The position numbers were made by a program, and so were the translations under genes. The notes beneath the pieces were generated by a model, which saw only the letters and a program-made list of their open reading frames with translations, was not told the origin of the DNA and made no database searches. DNA of 64,000 nt from Saprospiraceae bacterium (GTDB lineage Bacteria > Bacteroidota > Bacteroidia > Chitinophagales > Saprospiraceae), in NCBI GenBank assembly GCA_024103005.1, contig JAGFJA010000018.1:62001-126000 (forward strand), in the 5' to 3' direction. The first letter of the stretch is position 1; the number at the start of each line of letters is the position of its first letter. This document shows, piece after piece, positions 8,443-17,846 of this stretch.

Positions 8443-11184
8443 TTAAAATTTATAGGACAGCATCAGCATGAAATAACGGTTGAGAACATTGGTGCTCACG
8501 TCGGAATAGTAAGTTTCAGTGACATTTCGTGTCAATGCCGTATTATTGTTCAGGATGTCAAAGGCCTGTAATCTGACTTCAGCGGCGTTTTTCTTAAGGA
8601 ATTTGTATCCAAATCCGGCATTCCACAGTGTATAGTTTGTATTGCCTTCACTTTCCAATCCGCGATTATAATAGTATGTTGCGTCGGTACTGAGTACAAA
8701 GTGATCAAGAAAAATCCAGTTTATTTTACCGGATGCGTTTTGGCTGAAATAGGTATTATCAGCCTGCGTGTTGATGTCATTATCTACATCACTGAAGTTG
8801 ATTTGAGTTGATAAAGTAAAGTCCAGGTTATGACTAAAGTTGGAAGAAATCGTAACTCCTCCACCTAGATTCTTTGAAATGGAATGATTGATGAGGTTAT
8901 TTATCTGACTTGGTGCATTGATATAAGAGGTGCGAAGGTTGAAATTGATATTTGATTTAATCAGATAAAATGGAAAGCCTAATGAAGCAAAACCTCTGAG
9001 GTTATAGTATCCGTTGAGGTTTATTGGATAGGTATATCTTGCGCCTGCAGGGAGAGTACCATAACCTGCGAGTATGGTATCGCTGGAGGAATAAATGACT
9101 CTGCTGGCTATATAATTGGCAGTGGTCTGTCCCCCGAACCCGATAAAAAGACTATTACCATTTTTGGGGTTATTGGAAGAAATATGCATCCAGAGTCGGT
9201 GGCTGGTACTCTGATTCAGGAGTGGATTTCCGGAGGTAAGTTGTAGCGTATTGCTGTTGTCTATTACGCCCTGAAGCTGACTGACTGAGGGTTCTTGAGT
9301 ACTTGCTCTGTAAAACAAACGGAAATTTTTGGTTTTACTGATGCGATATCGGATTCTGGCTGAGGGGAGAATATTTTCAAAAGTCGTATGAACTTTATCG
9401 GGAGCAGGAAAAGTTTTTTGAGTATTAAGTAAGGAATACTGATAACCAGCACCTACTGAAAAGTCGAGACTGTTGTCTTGATAACGGTAATCCAGGCTTG
9501 GTCTGTGGCTTTGGTACAAGTTGTCAGTTACATTTGATAGGTTCGTTATAAGGTTTTCTTCGTCGGGTTCTTCACCGTTTCCAAGATCGTAACTCCTTTT
9601 GTCGATGTCGTTATCTTTAATAGTATATTCATAGCCGACAACGAGAAAGTGCTTTTTTGCCAGAGGTTCAGTATAATCTATTTCTGCACTATATGATTTA
9701 TTGTAGTTGTTACTTTCGATGTATTGCTTATCAACCTGCTCAATAGTGACAGAGTCAAAAGATACGGTATAAAGATTCTGGTCGGTACGAGGTAGGCTGT
9801 TGGTATAACTTTGTTCCAGTTCAAATGAGATAGTTCGACCCGGTTTATTAAGTTTTTTGCGGTACAATAATTCATTTTCGAGGGTCATGTTTTTGCCGGT
9901 TGATGCAGAATTGTTGTCATATTTACTTAGGGCTATACCGCCGTTAAAAACGTCTGATGTATTCAGATATTTACTGTCATTGTAGCCATATCTGAATGTA
10001 GGTCTATAAATTAATGACTGGGTTGAATCAATATTATATTCCACTCTCGAGTTAAAACGAAACGCCTGACCGTCGCTGTTGGACTGTACTTTATCCTGAG
10101 AATTTTGGCCGGTAAAATAATCCGTATATGAAGTCTGTAATAAATTAATATTATTTAGATTGCCGAAGACACTTCCCTGAAAAGTAACCTTATCGGCCCA
10201 CTTGTCAGAATAGTTGATACCTAAGGCATGAGTGGTGACGATACCTCCGGAGGCATCCACCGAAAAGGGGCTGCTTCTTCCCCATCTTCTGGGGCCATGG
10301 CCTTGGCCTCCTCCGCTGGCTGTTTCCATTGCAGACAGGTCGTCACTTGAAAAATTCTGCTCATTGACATTGTTGCTTTGACCGATGATGGTCAGCCTGC
10401 TAGCATTGTTAAACTGATTGTAAACACCTCCGGCTTTATACTTGTCATCAGGAGCATAACCGGCAAAGACACGTCCGAATTTACCTTGTCTATAGTCGGG
10501 TTTAGTGACAATATTTATGGTTTTTTCTTCATTACCGTCTGAAATACCGGTAAACTGCGCCTGGTCGCTTGCTTTGTCAAATATTTGGACTTTATCGACC
10601 ATTTCTGCAGGCATGTTTTTAAGGGTTGCCGATGGGTCTGTTCCAAAGAAAACGGCACCGTCCACCATGACACGCTTGACATCTTCTCCCTGAGCCTGTA
10701 TCTTGCCATCAACTTTCTGGATACCCGGCATTTTAGTAACAAGGTCTTCAGCAGTGGCGTCAGGATTGACTTTAAACTGTGTTGCCCTTATTTCTGAAGT
10801 ATCACCTTTGATGGTAACCGGAGATGTTCGTCCAACTATTTCGACACCTTTGAGCGTAATATCTTCGGGAATAAGTTCAATATCCAGATTGAAGGTCGGA
10901 TTAAACCCAATTTCAATTGCTTTTTTATAGGTTTTGTATCCCAGATAGCTTGAGATGATGACATAGGAGCCGGATTTCAATTCATTGAAAGAGAATTGAC
11001 CGCTTGTATTAGAAGTTACAACAGAGACATTGTTGGAGTCCGGAAGCGACTTTAGAGTAACACTGGCTCCGATCAGACTTGTGTGATCCTTTTGATCACT
11101 GACTTTTCCGATAATTTTATAATTCTGGGTATGAGCAACAGAAATTGTCAGTAAAAAAGAGATAAAAAGAATGGATATTCTCAC
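8443..11184 (-). CDS. TonB-dependent-receptor-like outer-membrane barrel with carboxypeptidase-regulatory domain
   Basis: The 913-residue protein starts with a signal peptide ending near AHTQ. A carboxypeptidase-regulatory-like beta-sandwich follows (about residues 22-110; GKVSDQ, GYKTYKKAI). Then comes a plug domain (about 130-230; DLVTKMPGIQKVDGKI, VMVDGAVFFGTDP) and a long C-terminal outer-membrane barrel of the OMP_b-brl_3 type ending in an aromatic strand (MLMLSYKF). This family is abundant in Bacteroidota and imports or senses unknown ligands. It sits alone, with no SusD-like partner nearby and no clear TonB box visible. It is convergent with the GH63-like gene, so a link to the same sugar is possible but only positional. 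Confidence 0.85.
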   Translation of the reverse strand: MRISILFISFLLTISVAHTQNYKIIGKVSDQKDHTSLIGASVTLKSLPDSNNVSVVTSNTSGQFSFNELKSGSYVIISSYLGYKTYKKAIEIGFNPTFNLDIELIPEDITLKGVEIVGRTSPVTIKGDTSEIRATQFKVNPDATAEDLVTKMPGIQKVDGKIQAQGEDVKRVMVDGAVFFGTDPSATLKNMPAEMVDKVQIFDKASDQAQFTGISDGNEEKTINIVTKPDYRQGKFGRVFAGYAPDDKYKAGGVYNQFNNASRLTIIGQSNNVNEQNFSSDDLSAMETASGGGQGHGPRRWGRSSPFSVDASGGIVTTHALGINYSDKWADKVTFQGSVFGNLNNINLLQTSYTDYFTGQNSQDKVQSNSDGQAFRFNSRVEYNIDSTQSLIYRPTFRYGYNDSKYLNTSDVFNGGIALSKYDNNSASTGKNMTLENELLYRKKLNKPGRTISFELEQSYTNSLPRTDQNLYTVSFDSVTIEQVDKQYIESNNYNKSYSAEIDYTEPLAKKHFLVVGYEYTIKDNDIDKRSYDLGNGEEPDEENLITNLSNVTDNLYQSHRPSLDYRYQDNSLDFSVGAGYQYSLLNTQKTFPAPDKVHTTFENILPSARIRYRISKTKNFRLFYRASTQEPSVSQLQGVIDNSNTLQLTSGNPLLNQSTSHRLWMHISSNNPKNGNSLFIGFGGQTTANYIASRVIYSSSDTILAGYGTLPAGARYTYPINLNGYYNLRGFASLGFPFYLIKSNINFNLRTSYINAPSQINNLINHSISKNLGGGVTISSNFSHNLDFTLSTQINFSDVDNDINTQADNTYFSQNASGKINWIFLDHFVLSTDATYYYNRGLESEGNTNYTLWNAGFGYKFLKKNAAEVRLQAFDILNNNTALTRNVTETYYSDVSTNVLNRYFMLMLSYKF

Positions 11185-11383
11185 AATGCTCGTTTTATTA
11201 ATGTGTAATAATTTAGTTAAATGTCATGGTTGAGCTTAGAAATAGGATTTATTTCAAAAGCCTCATAGCAGAACGCTAATAAATAGATTTTGTTATGATG
11301 ATAGTCTTTATTTTTGGTGCGTTTGTCGAAAAACTTGAACCTTGTCTTCAGAGTCTAATTATTCTTTCAAAAAACAACATGGT

Positions 11384-13243
11384 TTATACAACAACCGATG
11401 TTTCTGAGGAGTTGTTCAATTGTTGCATCTCTACAAGGCGGGTATAGTAGCCGCCATTTTTCATTAAATCCTGATGATTTCCTTTTTCAATTATCCGACC
11501 CTGGTGCAGTACGATAATCTCGTCGGCATGCATGATCGTACTGAGTCTGTGAGCAATAATAATCCCGGTGCGGTTGTGGGTAAGCTTATTGATAGCATCC
11601 TGGACTAATTTTTCGCTTTCTGTATCCAGTGCAGATGTTGCTTCATCCATGATAATGATAGGTGTATCTTTGAGGATGGCGCGGGCGATGGTGAGTCGTT
11701 GGCGCTGGCCGCCGCTGAGTCTCATTCCTCTGTCACCTATTACAGTCTGGTAGCCGTCTTCCAGCTGTGAGATAAAATCATGGGCATTGGCAATTTTAGC
11801 AGCTTCAATGACTTTTGATTCTGAGACATGTTCCATTCCGAAGGCTATGTTGTTAAATACGGTATCATTAAACAATACTGCCTCCTGAGTTACCATAGAC
11901 ATTTGTCTGCGCAAGGATTCCATGGTTACATTCCGGATATCTGTTCCGTCAATCAGGATAGCTCCTCCTGTCACGTCATAAAAACGGGGAATGAGATCGG
12001 CAATGGTAGATTTACCTGCTCCGCTTTCACCCACGATGGCCAGTGTCTTTCCTTTTGGTACAGTTAGATTAAAATCATTCAATACCCGGGACTCCGTGTT
12101 ATATTGGAAGCTGATATGGTCAAATTTAATTTCATGCGACAGTTCTTTGATTTCTTTGGCTCCCGGTTTGTCACGGATTGCGTCTTCTTCTTCCAGGATT
12201 TCAAAGACTCTTGCTCCTGAGACCAAACCTCGCTGGAGGTTGGCATAAGCCTGACCGATATTTTTAGCAGGATTGAGTATCGAAAAGTAGAGTCCAAGAT
12301 ATCCAAGAAACATGGAAGCCGTGAACCCGCCTGATTTGTTGAGGACCAGATGACCGCCGTAGAGGATGATGACTGCTATGACAGTGACTCCCAGAGCTTC
12401 TGAAAGGGGTGATGCTAATTCACGATTGGTCATTATCCGCTTTGCGACCCTTGTATATTGGTTATTCAGTTTCTGATACTGATTGTTTACAAATTGCTCT
12501 GCATTGAATATTTTAATTACCCTGTTACCTGTTATCATTTCATCGGTGTAGGACATGAGTTTGCCTAAGAGGTTCTGGCTCTCAACAGACTTTTTACGAA
12601 GGCCCCGGGAAATTTTATTGATGACAAAGCCTGAAAGCGGAAAGAAAATTATGGTAAATAAGGTCAGTTCTTTTGAGATAATAAAAAGGGCGATAAAGGT
12701 AACTATAATGGTAAGAGGATCGCGGAAGAGTACCTGAATGGAGGTGACGACGGTATTTTCTATCTCACCCACATCGTTGCTAAGCGTAGAGAGAAGGTGT
12801 CCTTTCTGCCTGGAGTTGTAAAATTCTACAGAAGTATTGGTGAGTTTATTGAAAAGCTGATTTCTGATTTTGCGGACGAGGTGTACCCGCATTCTGGCCA
12901 AAACTTTTTGGCTTAGAAATCCGAATGTATTTTTCAGAATAGTAATGACGACAAGAATAATGGTGATATATAACAGAAGGTTGAATTTTTGATCCGGGCC
13001 GTCGCTGAACTGCCATGCATAGTATTGAAAGACTTCCTGAAAATATTTAGTATTGAAGGCAAAGGCCGGAAATGAATCAGGCTTGACAACAGGCTCTTCG
13101 GCGAAAAGGAAATCTAAAAGAGGAATAATCATTACAAAGTTGAGCAGGCCGAAAACAGTATAAAAAAGAATATATACAATATACTCGGGAATATAGTGGT
13201 GGTATGGTTTAGAAAATTTTAAAAGCTTGAAAAAAAGATTCAT
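11384..13243 (-). CDS. MsbA-type ABC exporter (fused permease and ATPase)
   Basis: The 619-residue half-transporter has six predicted membrane helices in residues 1-340. A nucleotide-binding domain follows with Walker A GESGAGKS (405-412), signature LSGGQRQR near residue 515, Walker B IIIMDEATSALD and the switch His (IIAHRLSTI). The arrangement matches lipid/multidrug half-transporters that work as homodimers; the MsbA lipid A flippase is the closest characterised type, but the substrate is not determinable. It is monocistronic here. A TACTTTTG element on the minus strand at 13312-13319 could be its -7 promoter box, about 70 bases upstream of the start, though no clear -33 box accompanies it. 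Confidence 0.88.
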   Translation of the reverse strand: MNLFFKLLKFSKPYHHYIPEYIVYILFYTVFGLLNFVMIIPLLDFLFAEEPVVKPDSFPAFAFNTKYFQEVFQYYAWQFSDGPDQKFNLLLYITIILVVITILKNTFGFLSQKVLARMRVHLVRKIRNQLFNKLTNTSVEFYNSRQKGHLLSTLSNDVGEIENTVVTSIQVLFRDPLTIIVTFIALFIISKELTLFTIIFFPLSGFVINKISRGLRKKSVESQNLLGKLMSYTDEMITGNRVIKIFNAEQFVNNQYQKLNNQYTRVAKRIMTNRELASPLSEALGVTVIAVIILYGGHLVLNKSGGFTASMFLGYLGLYFSILNPAKNIGQAYANLQRGLVSGARVFEILEEEDAIRDKPGAKEIKELSHEIKFDHISFQYNTESRVLNDFNLTVPKGKTLAIVGESGAGKSTIADLIPRFYDVTGGAILIDGTDIRNVTMESLRRQMSMVTQEAVLFNDTVFNNIAFGMEHVSESKVIEAAKIANAHDFISQLEDGYQTVIGDRGMRLSGGQRQRLTIARAILKDTPIIIMDEATSALDTESEKLVQDAINKLTHNRTGIIIAHRLSTIMHADEIIVLHQGRIIEKGNHQDLMKNGGYYTRLVEMQQLNNSSETSVVV

Positions 13244-13605
13244 CCGGCAAATATTTTATCCACCAACATTTTCCAGAACAGGATCAATGATTTTAATGGA
13301 TTTGACAGGTGCAAAAGTACGATTTTTTGTAAGTAAACTTTTGACTTTTGAATAGAATCAATCAAAACCCGGTCGTAAAGTAGCATTTGGAGACGATAAG
13401 GATTAATTATTGAGTAATGGAGCACAACCGAGCATGGTACAAAGACAGATTTATCAGGGTTTCCGGCAAATGAAGAAATCTAAATAACCTTTTATCAAGT
13501 CTATTTTATCATTCGTCAAGTGAGAAATGTCATTCAAGTAACAAAGTTGCAAGGCACATATCGGGAGTGTTAGTTTTGAAGAAAATTAATCTTAAATAAA
13601 ATATT
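13244..13605. other. Divergent intergenic region (ABC exporter / metzincin)
   Basis: This 362-base AT-rich stretch separates two divergent genes. It holds a possible minus-strand -7 box (13312-13319) and a better plus-strand promoter (13547-13578). A 61-codon minus-strand frame here overlaps the exporter start by four bases, but it has no recognisable content and was not called. Confidence 0.6.
13547..13578 (+). promoter_or_regulatory. Putative Bacteroidota promoter for the metzincin gene and downstream array
   Basis: TTG at 13547-13549 and TAGTTTTG at 13571-13578 are separated by 21 bases. This fits the Bacteroidota -33/-7 pattern (TTG, TAnnTTTG). The ATG follows 27 bases after the -7 element. 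If there is no internal terminator, it could drive the whole array to about 24.6 kb. Confidence 0.5.
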
Positions 13606-16008
13606 ATGAAGCACTTAAGAACAATTAAATTCATTTTATTCTTGTTTTGTTTCGGGAGTTTAAATGCTCAACCACCACAGAATTTACCATTATTACATGA
13701 ACAAACGGATGAAATCATAACGAGGAATATTAGTCCTTTAGTTACTGTGTTGGATCTGGATCCTTTGCTGTTGCAGACATTACGACAAGAGGCACCAGAT
13801 CATTTCGCAATGGAGATTCCCAGCAAAAGTTATAAAAATTTCCAGTTGGAACTCACCAAAGCAGAAGTATTTTCTGATCGGTTTAAGGTGACTTTGTCTT
13901 CTGGAAAGGAATATCACGGTGACTTGGGTGTGCATTACAAAGGGAGGATTTACGGAGATCCGCACTCTATTGTAGCTTTAAGTATTTATGGAGACCATAT
14001 AGCCGGCTTAATCAGTAATCATTCCGGCAATTATGTATTGGCTAAAGTGAAAAATGAAAACAAGTATATATTCTATCACGATAAAGACTTTAGGCCTGAA
14101 CATATCAGAGAATGTGGAGTAGTTGATGGAAGGTTTCTGGAGATGATGTCAACAGATCAAACTTTGGAGCAAAGGGGTGCAAAGACTGTCCTGGTCTATG
14201 TAGAAGCTGATAATGATTTAGTACAAACCTTAGGTAGTGTCAGTGCTGTTACTAGTTATATAACTGCTATTTTAACACAAGGATCCATATTATTTACAAA
14301 TGACGGGATCACCGTTAAAATAAATGAATTAAAGGTTTGGGATACTGCAAGTCCGTATGTCCCCGGAAGTGATGATTATAAGGCTGATGACTATTTAGAG
14401 ACTTTTAGAAATGCACATACCGGTGGGTTTAATGGAAATATAGGAGTATTGATGACTTCACAACAGATTGGAGGCGGTTTGGCTGCTGATATCGGTTCTC
14501 TTTGTAAGGCTGACAAGACACTAAGCATGTGTGTTTTAGACTTGGTAGGCGATTTGAAGAATGTTCCTGAATATTCCTGGGATGCCTCCACATGGGTACA
14601 TGAAGTAGGACATTTATTGGGTTCAAGGCATACTCATGCATGTGTTTGGAATAACAATAATACTCAGATTGACGACTGTGCCAGTAAATACTACTATGAA
14701 AATGGTTCGAAAATAGAAGACCTGGAAGGCGCAGATTGTTTTGACCCCAATAATCAGATTATACCTGCCAATGGCGGATTTATCATGAGTTATTGTCATC
14801 TTGTCGATATTGGCGTGAACTTATCTCTTGGTTTTGGACAACAATCCGCCACAGTAATGAGAAATGCAATTGCTGCTGCACCATGTATAGGTGGCTCGGG
14901 CGGAGGCGACCTGTCGGCATCCCCTAATCCACTTGTGTTTACAGACAAAGGCGGCTGCTTAAATCTGGAAATTAGTTCAGCTAAACCATGGCAAATAGGA
15001 TATGATCCTCAGTATCCGCCATTCTTCCTGACAAAACTACCGGTAGGTTCCGGATCAGGAAATGCAACTGTTGAACTATGTGCAGCTAAGAATACATTAC
15101 CGGTTGAATTTAGCTTCCCGTTGTATATCACTGACGGAACCAATACAATACAGGTCATAGTAGGTCAGCAGGCTATTCAGGATCCGACAGCTCTCTTTTA
15201 TCCCGGTGATAAAACCATTGCGAAAGCTGAAGGAGACTTTGTCAATATAAGTATTCTGACAAATACGGATTGGAAGTTGATTCAGAACCCTTATGATACC
15301 TGGGTTACAATAAAATCCTCCAAGTCAGGCACAACAAATTCAGAGTTTAATCTGGAAATTCTCAAAAACTCAACAGGCCTCAACAGATTTGCTAAGATTG
15401 GATTAGTTTATAATAATGCATTGGATACGACTTACTTCACGGTTAGTCAACCAGCTATAGGATCTGGATATATTAATGTGCCATCAGAGTTTTCTGCCGG
15501 AGCATATGAAGATACTTACACCTTTAATGTTTATTCAGATCTTGAATGGGAGATAACTGATATTTCCGGCGGATGGATGGATCCAAGCCCTAAGAAAGGT
15601 AAGGGCAATGGCTCTGTTTCTGTAAAAATTGCCCAGAATAGTGATCCGAATGACAGGGCAGGAACAATGACCTTTACTGCAAAGCTGCCGGATGGTGTTA
15701 TCACTAAGACGGTAAAAATCAATCAAATAAAATTGCGATTTGATGATGATGTCAGCCAATACAAGGTATTTCCTAATCCCGCCTCCGATTATCTGAATGT
15801 CGAGTTGAATTCAAGGGTCGAAACACCACTAAAGATTACACTCATATCAGTTGACGGAAATCTGGTAAGAAATCTTGAAAGCGGCAGGTCCCTGATTGGA
15901 AATTACAGCTCACGCTTTGATCTCTCTGATTTAAAGGCCGGATTCTATACCCTCATAATCAGATATAACAATAAAGTAAAGCGGGAGAAAATAGTGGTCA
16001 TTCATTAA
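13606..16008 (+). CDS. Secreted reprolysin-like metzincin protease with BACON domains and T9SS type A tail
   Basis: The 800-residue protein has a signal peptide ending near LNAQ (about residue 22). A prodomain-like region follows, then a metzincin catalytic domain with the zinc motif HEVGHLLGSRH (His332, Glu333, His336, His342) and a Met-turn IMSYC near residue 393, as in M12B-like reprolysins. After about residue 435 there are three Ig-like segments; the second and third match the BACON pattern (WKLI...WVTI and WEIT...WMDPSPKKGKG). The last 80 residues (VFPNPASDYLNVEL ... GFYTLIIRYNNK) form a type A T9SS sorting domain. It should be exported across the outer membrane and anchored or released. 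It lies 41 bases before an outer-membrane barrel gene on the same strand and may belong to the following array. Confidence 0.88.
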   Translation: MKHLRTIKFILFLFCFGSLNAQPPQNLPLLHEQTDEIITRNISPLVTVLDLDPLLLQTLRQEAPDHFAMEIPSKSYKNFQLELTKAEVFSDRFKVTLSSGKEYHGDLGVHYKGRIYGDPHSIVALSIYGDHIAGLISNHSGNYVLAKVKNENKYIFYHDKDFRPEHIRECGVVDGRFLEMMSTDQTLEQRGAKTVLVYVEADNDLVQTLGSVSAVTSYITAILTQGSILFTNDGITVKINELKVWDTASPYVPGSDDYKADDYLETFRNAHTGGFNGNIGVLMTSQQIGGGLAADIGSLCKADKTLSMCVLDLVGDLKNVPEYSWDASTWVHEVGHLLGSRHTHACVWNNNNTQIDDCASKYYYENGSKIEDLEGADCFDPNNQIIPANGGFIMSYCHLVDIGVNLSLGFGQQSATVMRNAIAAAPCIGGSGGGDLSASPNPLVFTDKGGCLNLEISSAKPWQIGYDPQYPPFFLTKLPVGSGSGNATVELCAAKNTLPVEFSFPLYITDGTNTIQVIVGQQAIQDPTALFYPGDKTIAKAEGDFVNISILTNTDWKLIQNPYDTWVTIKSSKSGTTNSEFNLEILKNSTGLNRFAKIGLVYNNALDTTYFTVSQPAIGSGYINVPSEFSAGAYEDTYTFNVYSDLEWEITDISGGWMDPSPKKGKGNGSVSVKIAQNSDPNDRAGTMTFTAKLPDGVITKTVKINQIKLRFDDDVSQYKVFPNPASDYLNVELNSRVETPLKITLISVDGNLVRNLESGRSLIGNYSSRFDLSDLKAGFYTLIIRYNNKVKREKIVVIH

Positions 16009-16049
16009 GACTTCTTTCAGTAAATTTTAAAACAAAAAAATAAATTATT

Positions 16050-16922
16050 ATGAAGAATATATTTTTAATAATCCTGATAGCAGCTTGTTCTTTCCAATCA
16101 AAAGCACAAGTTTACCTTGGAGCTAAGTTAGGCCTTGCACCTTCATTATTAAGTTACCAATCTCTTTCCAATCACAAAAGTCAACCCTCATGGCTCAACC
16201 CGGTAGCGGGAATTATGGCGGAAATTCCCATTGTCTGGGGATTTTCTATCCAGCCTGAAGTTCAGTTTGTCACAAGAGGATCAAATCTGAAAGCATATAG
16301 AACAGGCGATAAGGCAAAAGCTCTGATTAAGGAAGGAGATTACTTTTCAGACTATTCACTTGACAATTTAGCCAAGGAAGAAGACAGAGATAATGGATTT
16401 GCTGATCAGACAGAACAATTCAAACTCCCGAATCTCTATGAGAATATTAGTGTAAAGCTTAATTACATTGAAGCACATCTGATGTTTAAGTATGAGTTTA
16501 TGGGTGGAGGTAACGGCTTGTACATTGAAGTAGGTCCGTACTATTCCATGGGAATTAGTTCAAAGGGGAAGAGTACGCTGGTTAACGCTGATGGAAAGAA
16601 AACGTCAGATACACAGCTGGTTAACAATGATGCATCATTGACAGAAAATTATACAGATCTGATTAAATCATATACATCGGATTATGCCCTGAATTTTAAG
16701 CCATTTAAAGGGGATAAACAAAATTTTACCTATAAGAAATCAGATATGGGCCTGGCATTCGGTGCCGGATTATATAAAGACCTCGATATGGGACGGCTGT
16801 ATTTTGATGGGAGGATTTTGTGGGGCCTTAAGAATATAAATGGAAAGCCTAATACAAGTTCGACTATTAAAAGCCGATCACTCCAGATTTCAGTGACTTA
16901 TTTATTCCCATTAGGCGGCTAA
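16050..16922 (+). CDS. PorT-like outer-membrane beta-barrel protein
   Basis: The 290-residue protein has a signal peptide ending at SKAQ (about residue 20). It then shows alternating amphipathic strands typical of the small Bacteroidota outer-membrane barrels (OMP_b-brl_2/PorT-like): YLGAKLGLAPS, FSIQPEVQFVTRGS, YIEAHLMFKYEF, and a terminal aromatic strand ISVTYLFPL. An insertion between about residues 170 and 230 is polar and probably forms an extracellular loop. It lies 24 bases before the zinc-ribbon/FHA-like gene, so it appears to open the kinase/motor operon. A second barrel closes the same operon at 23.9 kb. Its role could be an outer-membrane partner for the motor module, but that is contextual inference. 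Confidence 0.75.
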   Translation: MKNIFLIILIAACSFQSKAQVYLGAKLGLAPSLLSYQSLSNHKSQPSWLNPVAGIMAEIPIVWGFSIQPEVQFVTRGSNLKAYRTGDKAKALIKEGDYFSDYSLDNLAKEEDRDNGFADQTEQFKLPNLYENISVKLNYIEAHLMFKYEFMGGGNGLYIEVGPYYSMGISSKGKSTLVNADGKKTSDTQLVNNDASLTENYTDLIKSYTSDYALNFKPFKGDKQNFTYKKSDMGLAFGAGLYKDLDMGRLYFDGRILWGLKNINGKPNTSSTIKSRSLQISVTYLFPLGG

Positions 16923-16946
16923 TTGTCAAATTTTAATTTAATTATC

Positions 16947-17846
16947 ATGAAGTGTAAAAATTGCGGGGCTCAAAATAGTGAACATGCTTTAAAATGTCAA
17001 AACTGCAATGCTCCATTAGATGGTTCTATGGTCGAGCGACCCAAATCCTCCTCTAAAGTCGGCGGTACTATCATTTGCAAAAACTGTCGTACAGTCAATA
17101 CAGGTGATGCATTGAAGTGTAATCACTGCAATGCTCCCCTGGATGGCTCGATGGTCTTGGATTCCCGACCTAAAGTTATGTCCGGACAGGTTTTGTGTAA
17201 AAACTGTAAGACAGCCAATCCGGAAGATGCATTGCGATGCCTGCATTGTAACGCTCCGCTTGACGGGTCTATGGTAATCAGGAGTGATAAAAAGCAAGGG
17301 ACAACCGGAGGCTCTAAACAAAAAATTGAAAAGTCAACTTCCGCTATTTATCAGAATGAAAGTCGTAAAACATGTCCGAAATGCGGCTATCCGAATCAAT
17401 CAATAGCTGACGCTTGCGTAAGGTGTCACACTTCTTTGGCAGATAAAAAAGAAGCGAAAACCAAGGCTGTGCCGGCGGAACCCTTGGTTAAAGCCTCTGA
17501 AAAAAAGGCTTCCATGAATCTGACCGTAAATCCATGGGCAGAACCACCGGTAGTTCCTGATAAATATAGCCTGACCCCTCTAAAGAGTGATTTCACTGAA
17601 GGTGGTGATTCTATTCCATTGAAGGAAGGGAAGAATAATCTGAAGAGAGATAACTTAGATCCGGGCAATATGACCATAACCTCGGCAAGTCAGGCAGTAA
17701 TCAGGTGTGAGGGCGGCAAATGGACCATTGAAGATACTAGCACCATGAAGACAACATTTTTGCAAGTATCCGGCCAATCTGAATTAAAGGATGGAGATAT
17801 AATTTTATTGGGAAATAAGTTATTCAAATTTTCAAAAGAATCATGA
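16947..17846 (+). CDS. Quadruple zinc-ribbon protein with divergent C-terminal FHA-like domain
   Basis: The ATG at 16947 is preferred over an upstream in-frame TTG at 16923, because the first zinc ribbon starts at residue 3. The 299-residue protein has four CxxC...CxxC ribbons: Cys3/6/17/20, 44/47/58/61, 84/87/98/101 and 143/146/157/160. The first three are close copies, each ending in NAPLDGSMV. A linker rich in Ala, Lys and Pro follows. Residues of about 225-299 resemble an FHA fold (ending LKDGDIILLGNKLFKF). The usual phosphothreonine-contacting motifs are not conserved: SRRH is replaced by SASQ and NGT is absent. It is cytosolic, with no signal or membrane segment. It overlaps the next kinase gene by four bases (ATGA), so the two products are probably made in a fixed ratio. 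It may be an adaptor or substrate of the kinases. Confidence 0.8.
   Translation: MKCKNCGAQNSEHALKCQNCNAPLDGSMVERPKSSSKVGGTIICKNCRTVNTGDALKCNHCNAPLDGSMVLDSRPKVMSGQVLCKNCKTANPEDALRCLHCNAPLDGSMVIRSDKKQGTTGGSKQKIEKSTSAIYQNESRKTCPKCGYPNQSIADACVRCHTSLADKKEAKTKAVPAEPLVKASEKKASMNLTVNPWAEPPVVPDKYSLTPLKSDFTEGGDSIPLKEGKNNLKRDNLDPGNMTITSASQAVIRCEGGKWTIEDTSTMKTTFLQVSGQSELKDGDIILLGNKLFKFSKES

Noticed and set aside
13240..13425. 61-codon minus-strand frame overlapping the ABC exporter start by four bases
   Set aside because: No family signature, biased hydrophobic composition from AT-rich intergenic DNA, and it would precede a gene that has a plausible promoter box inside this frame.
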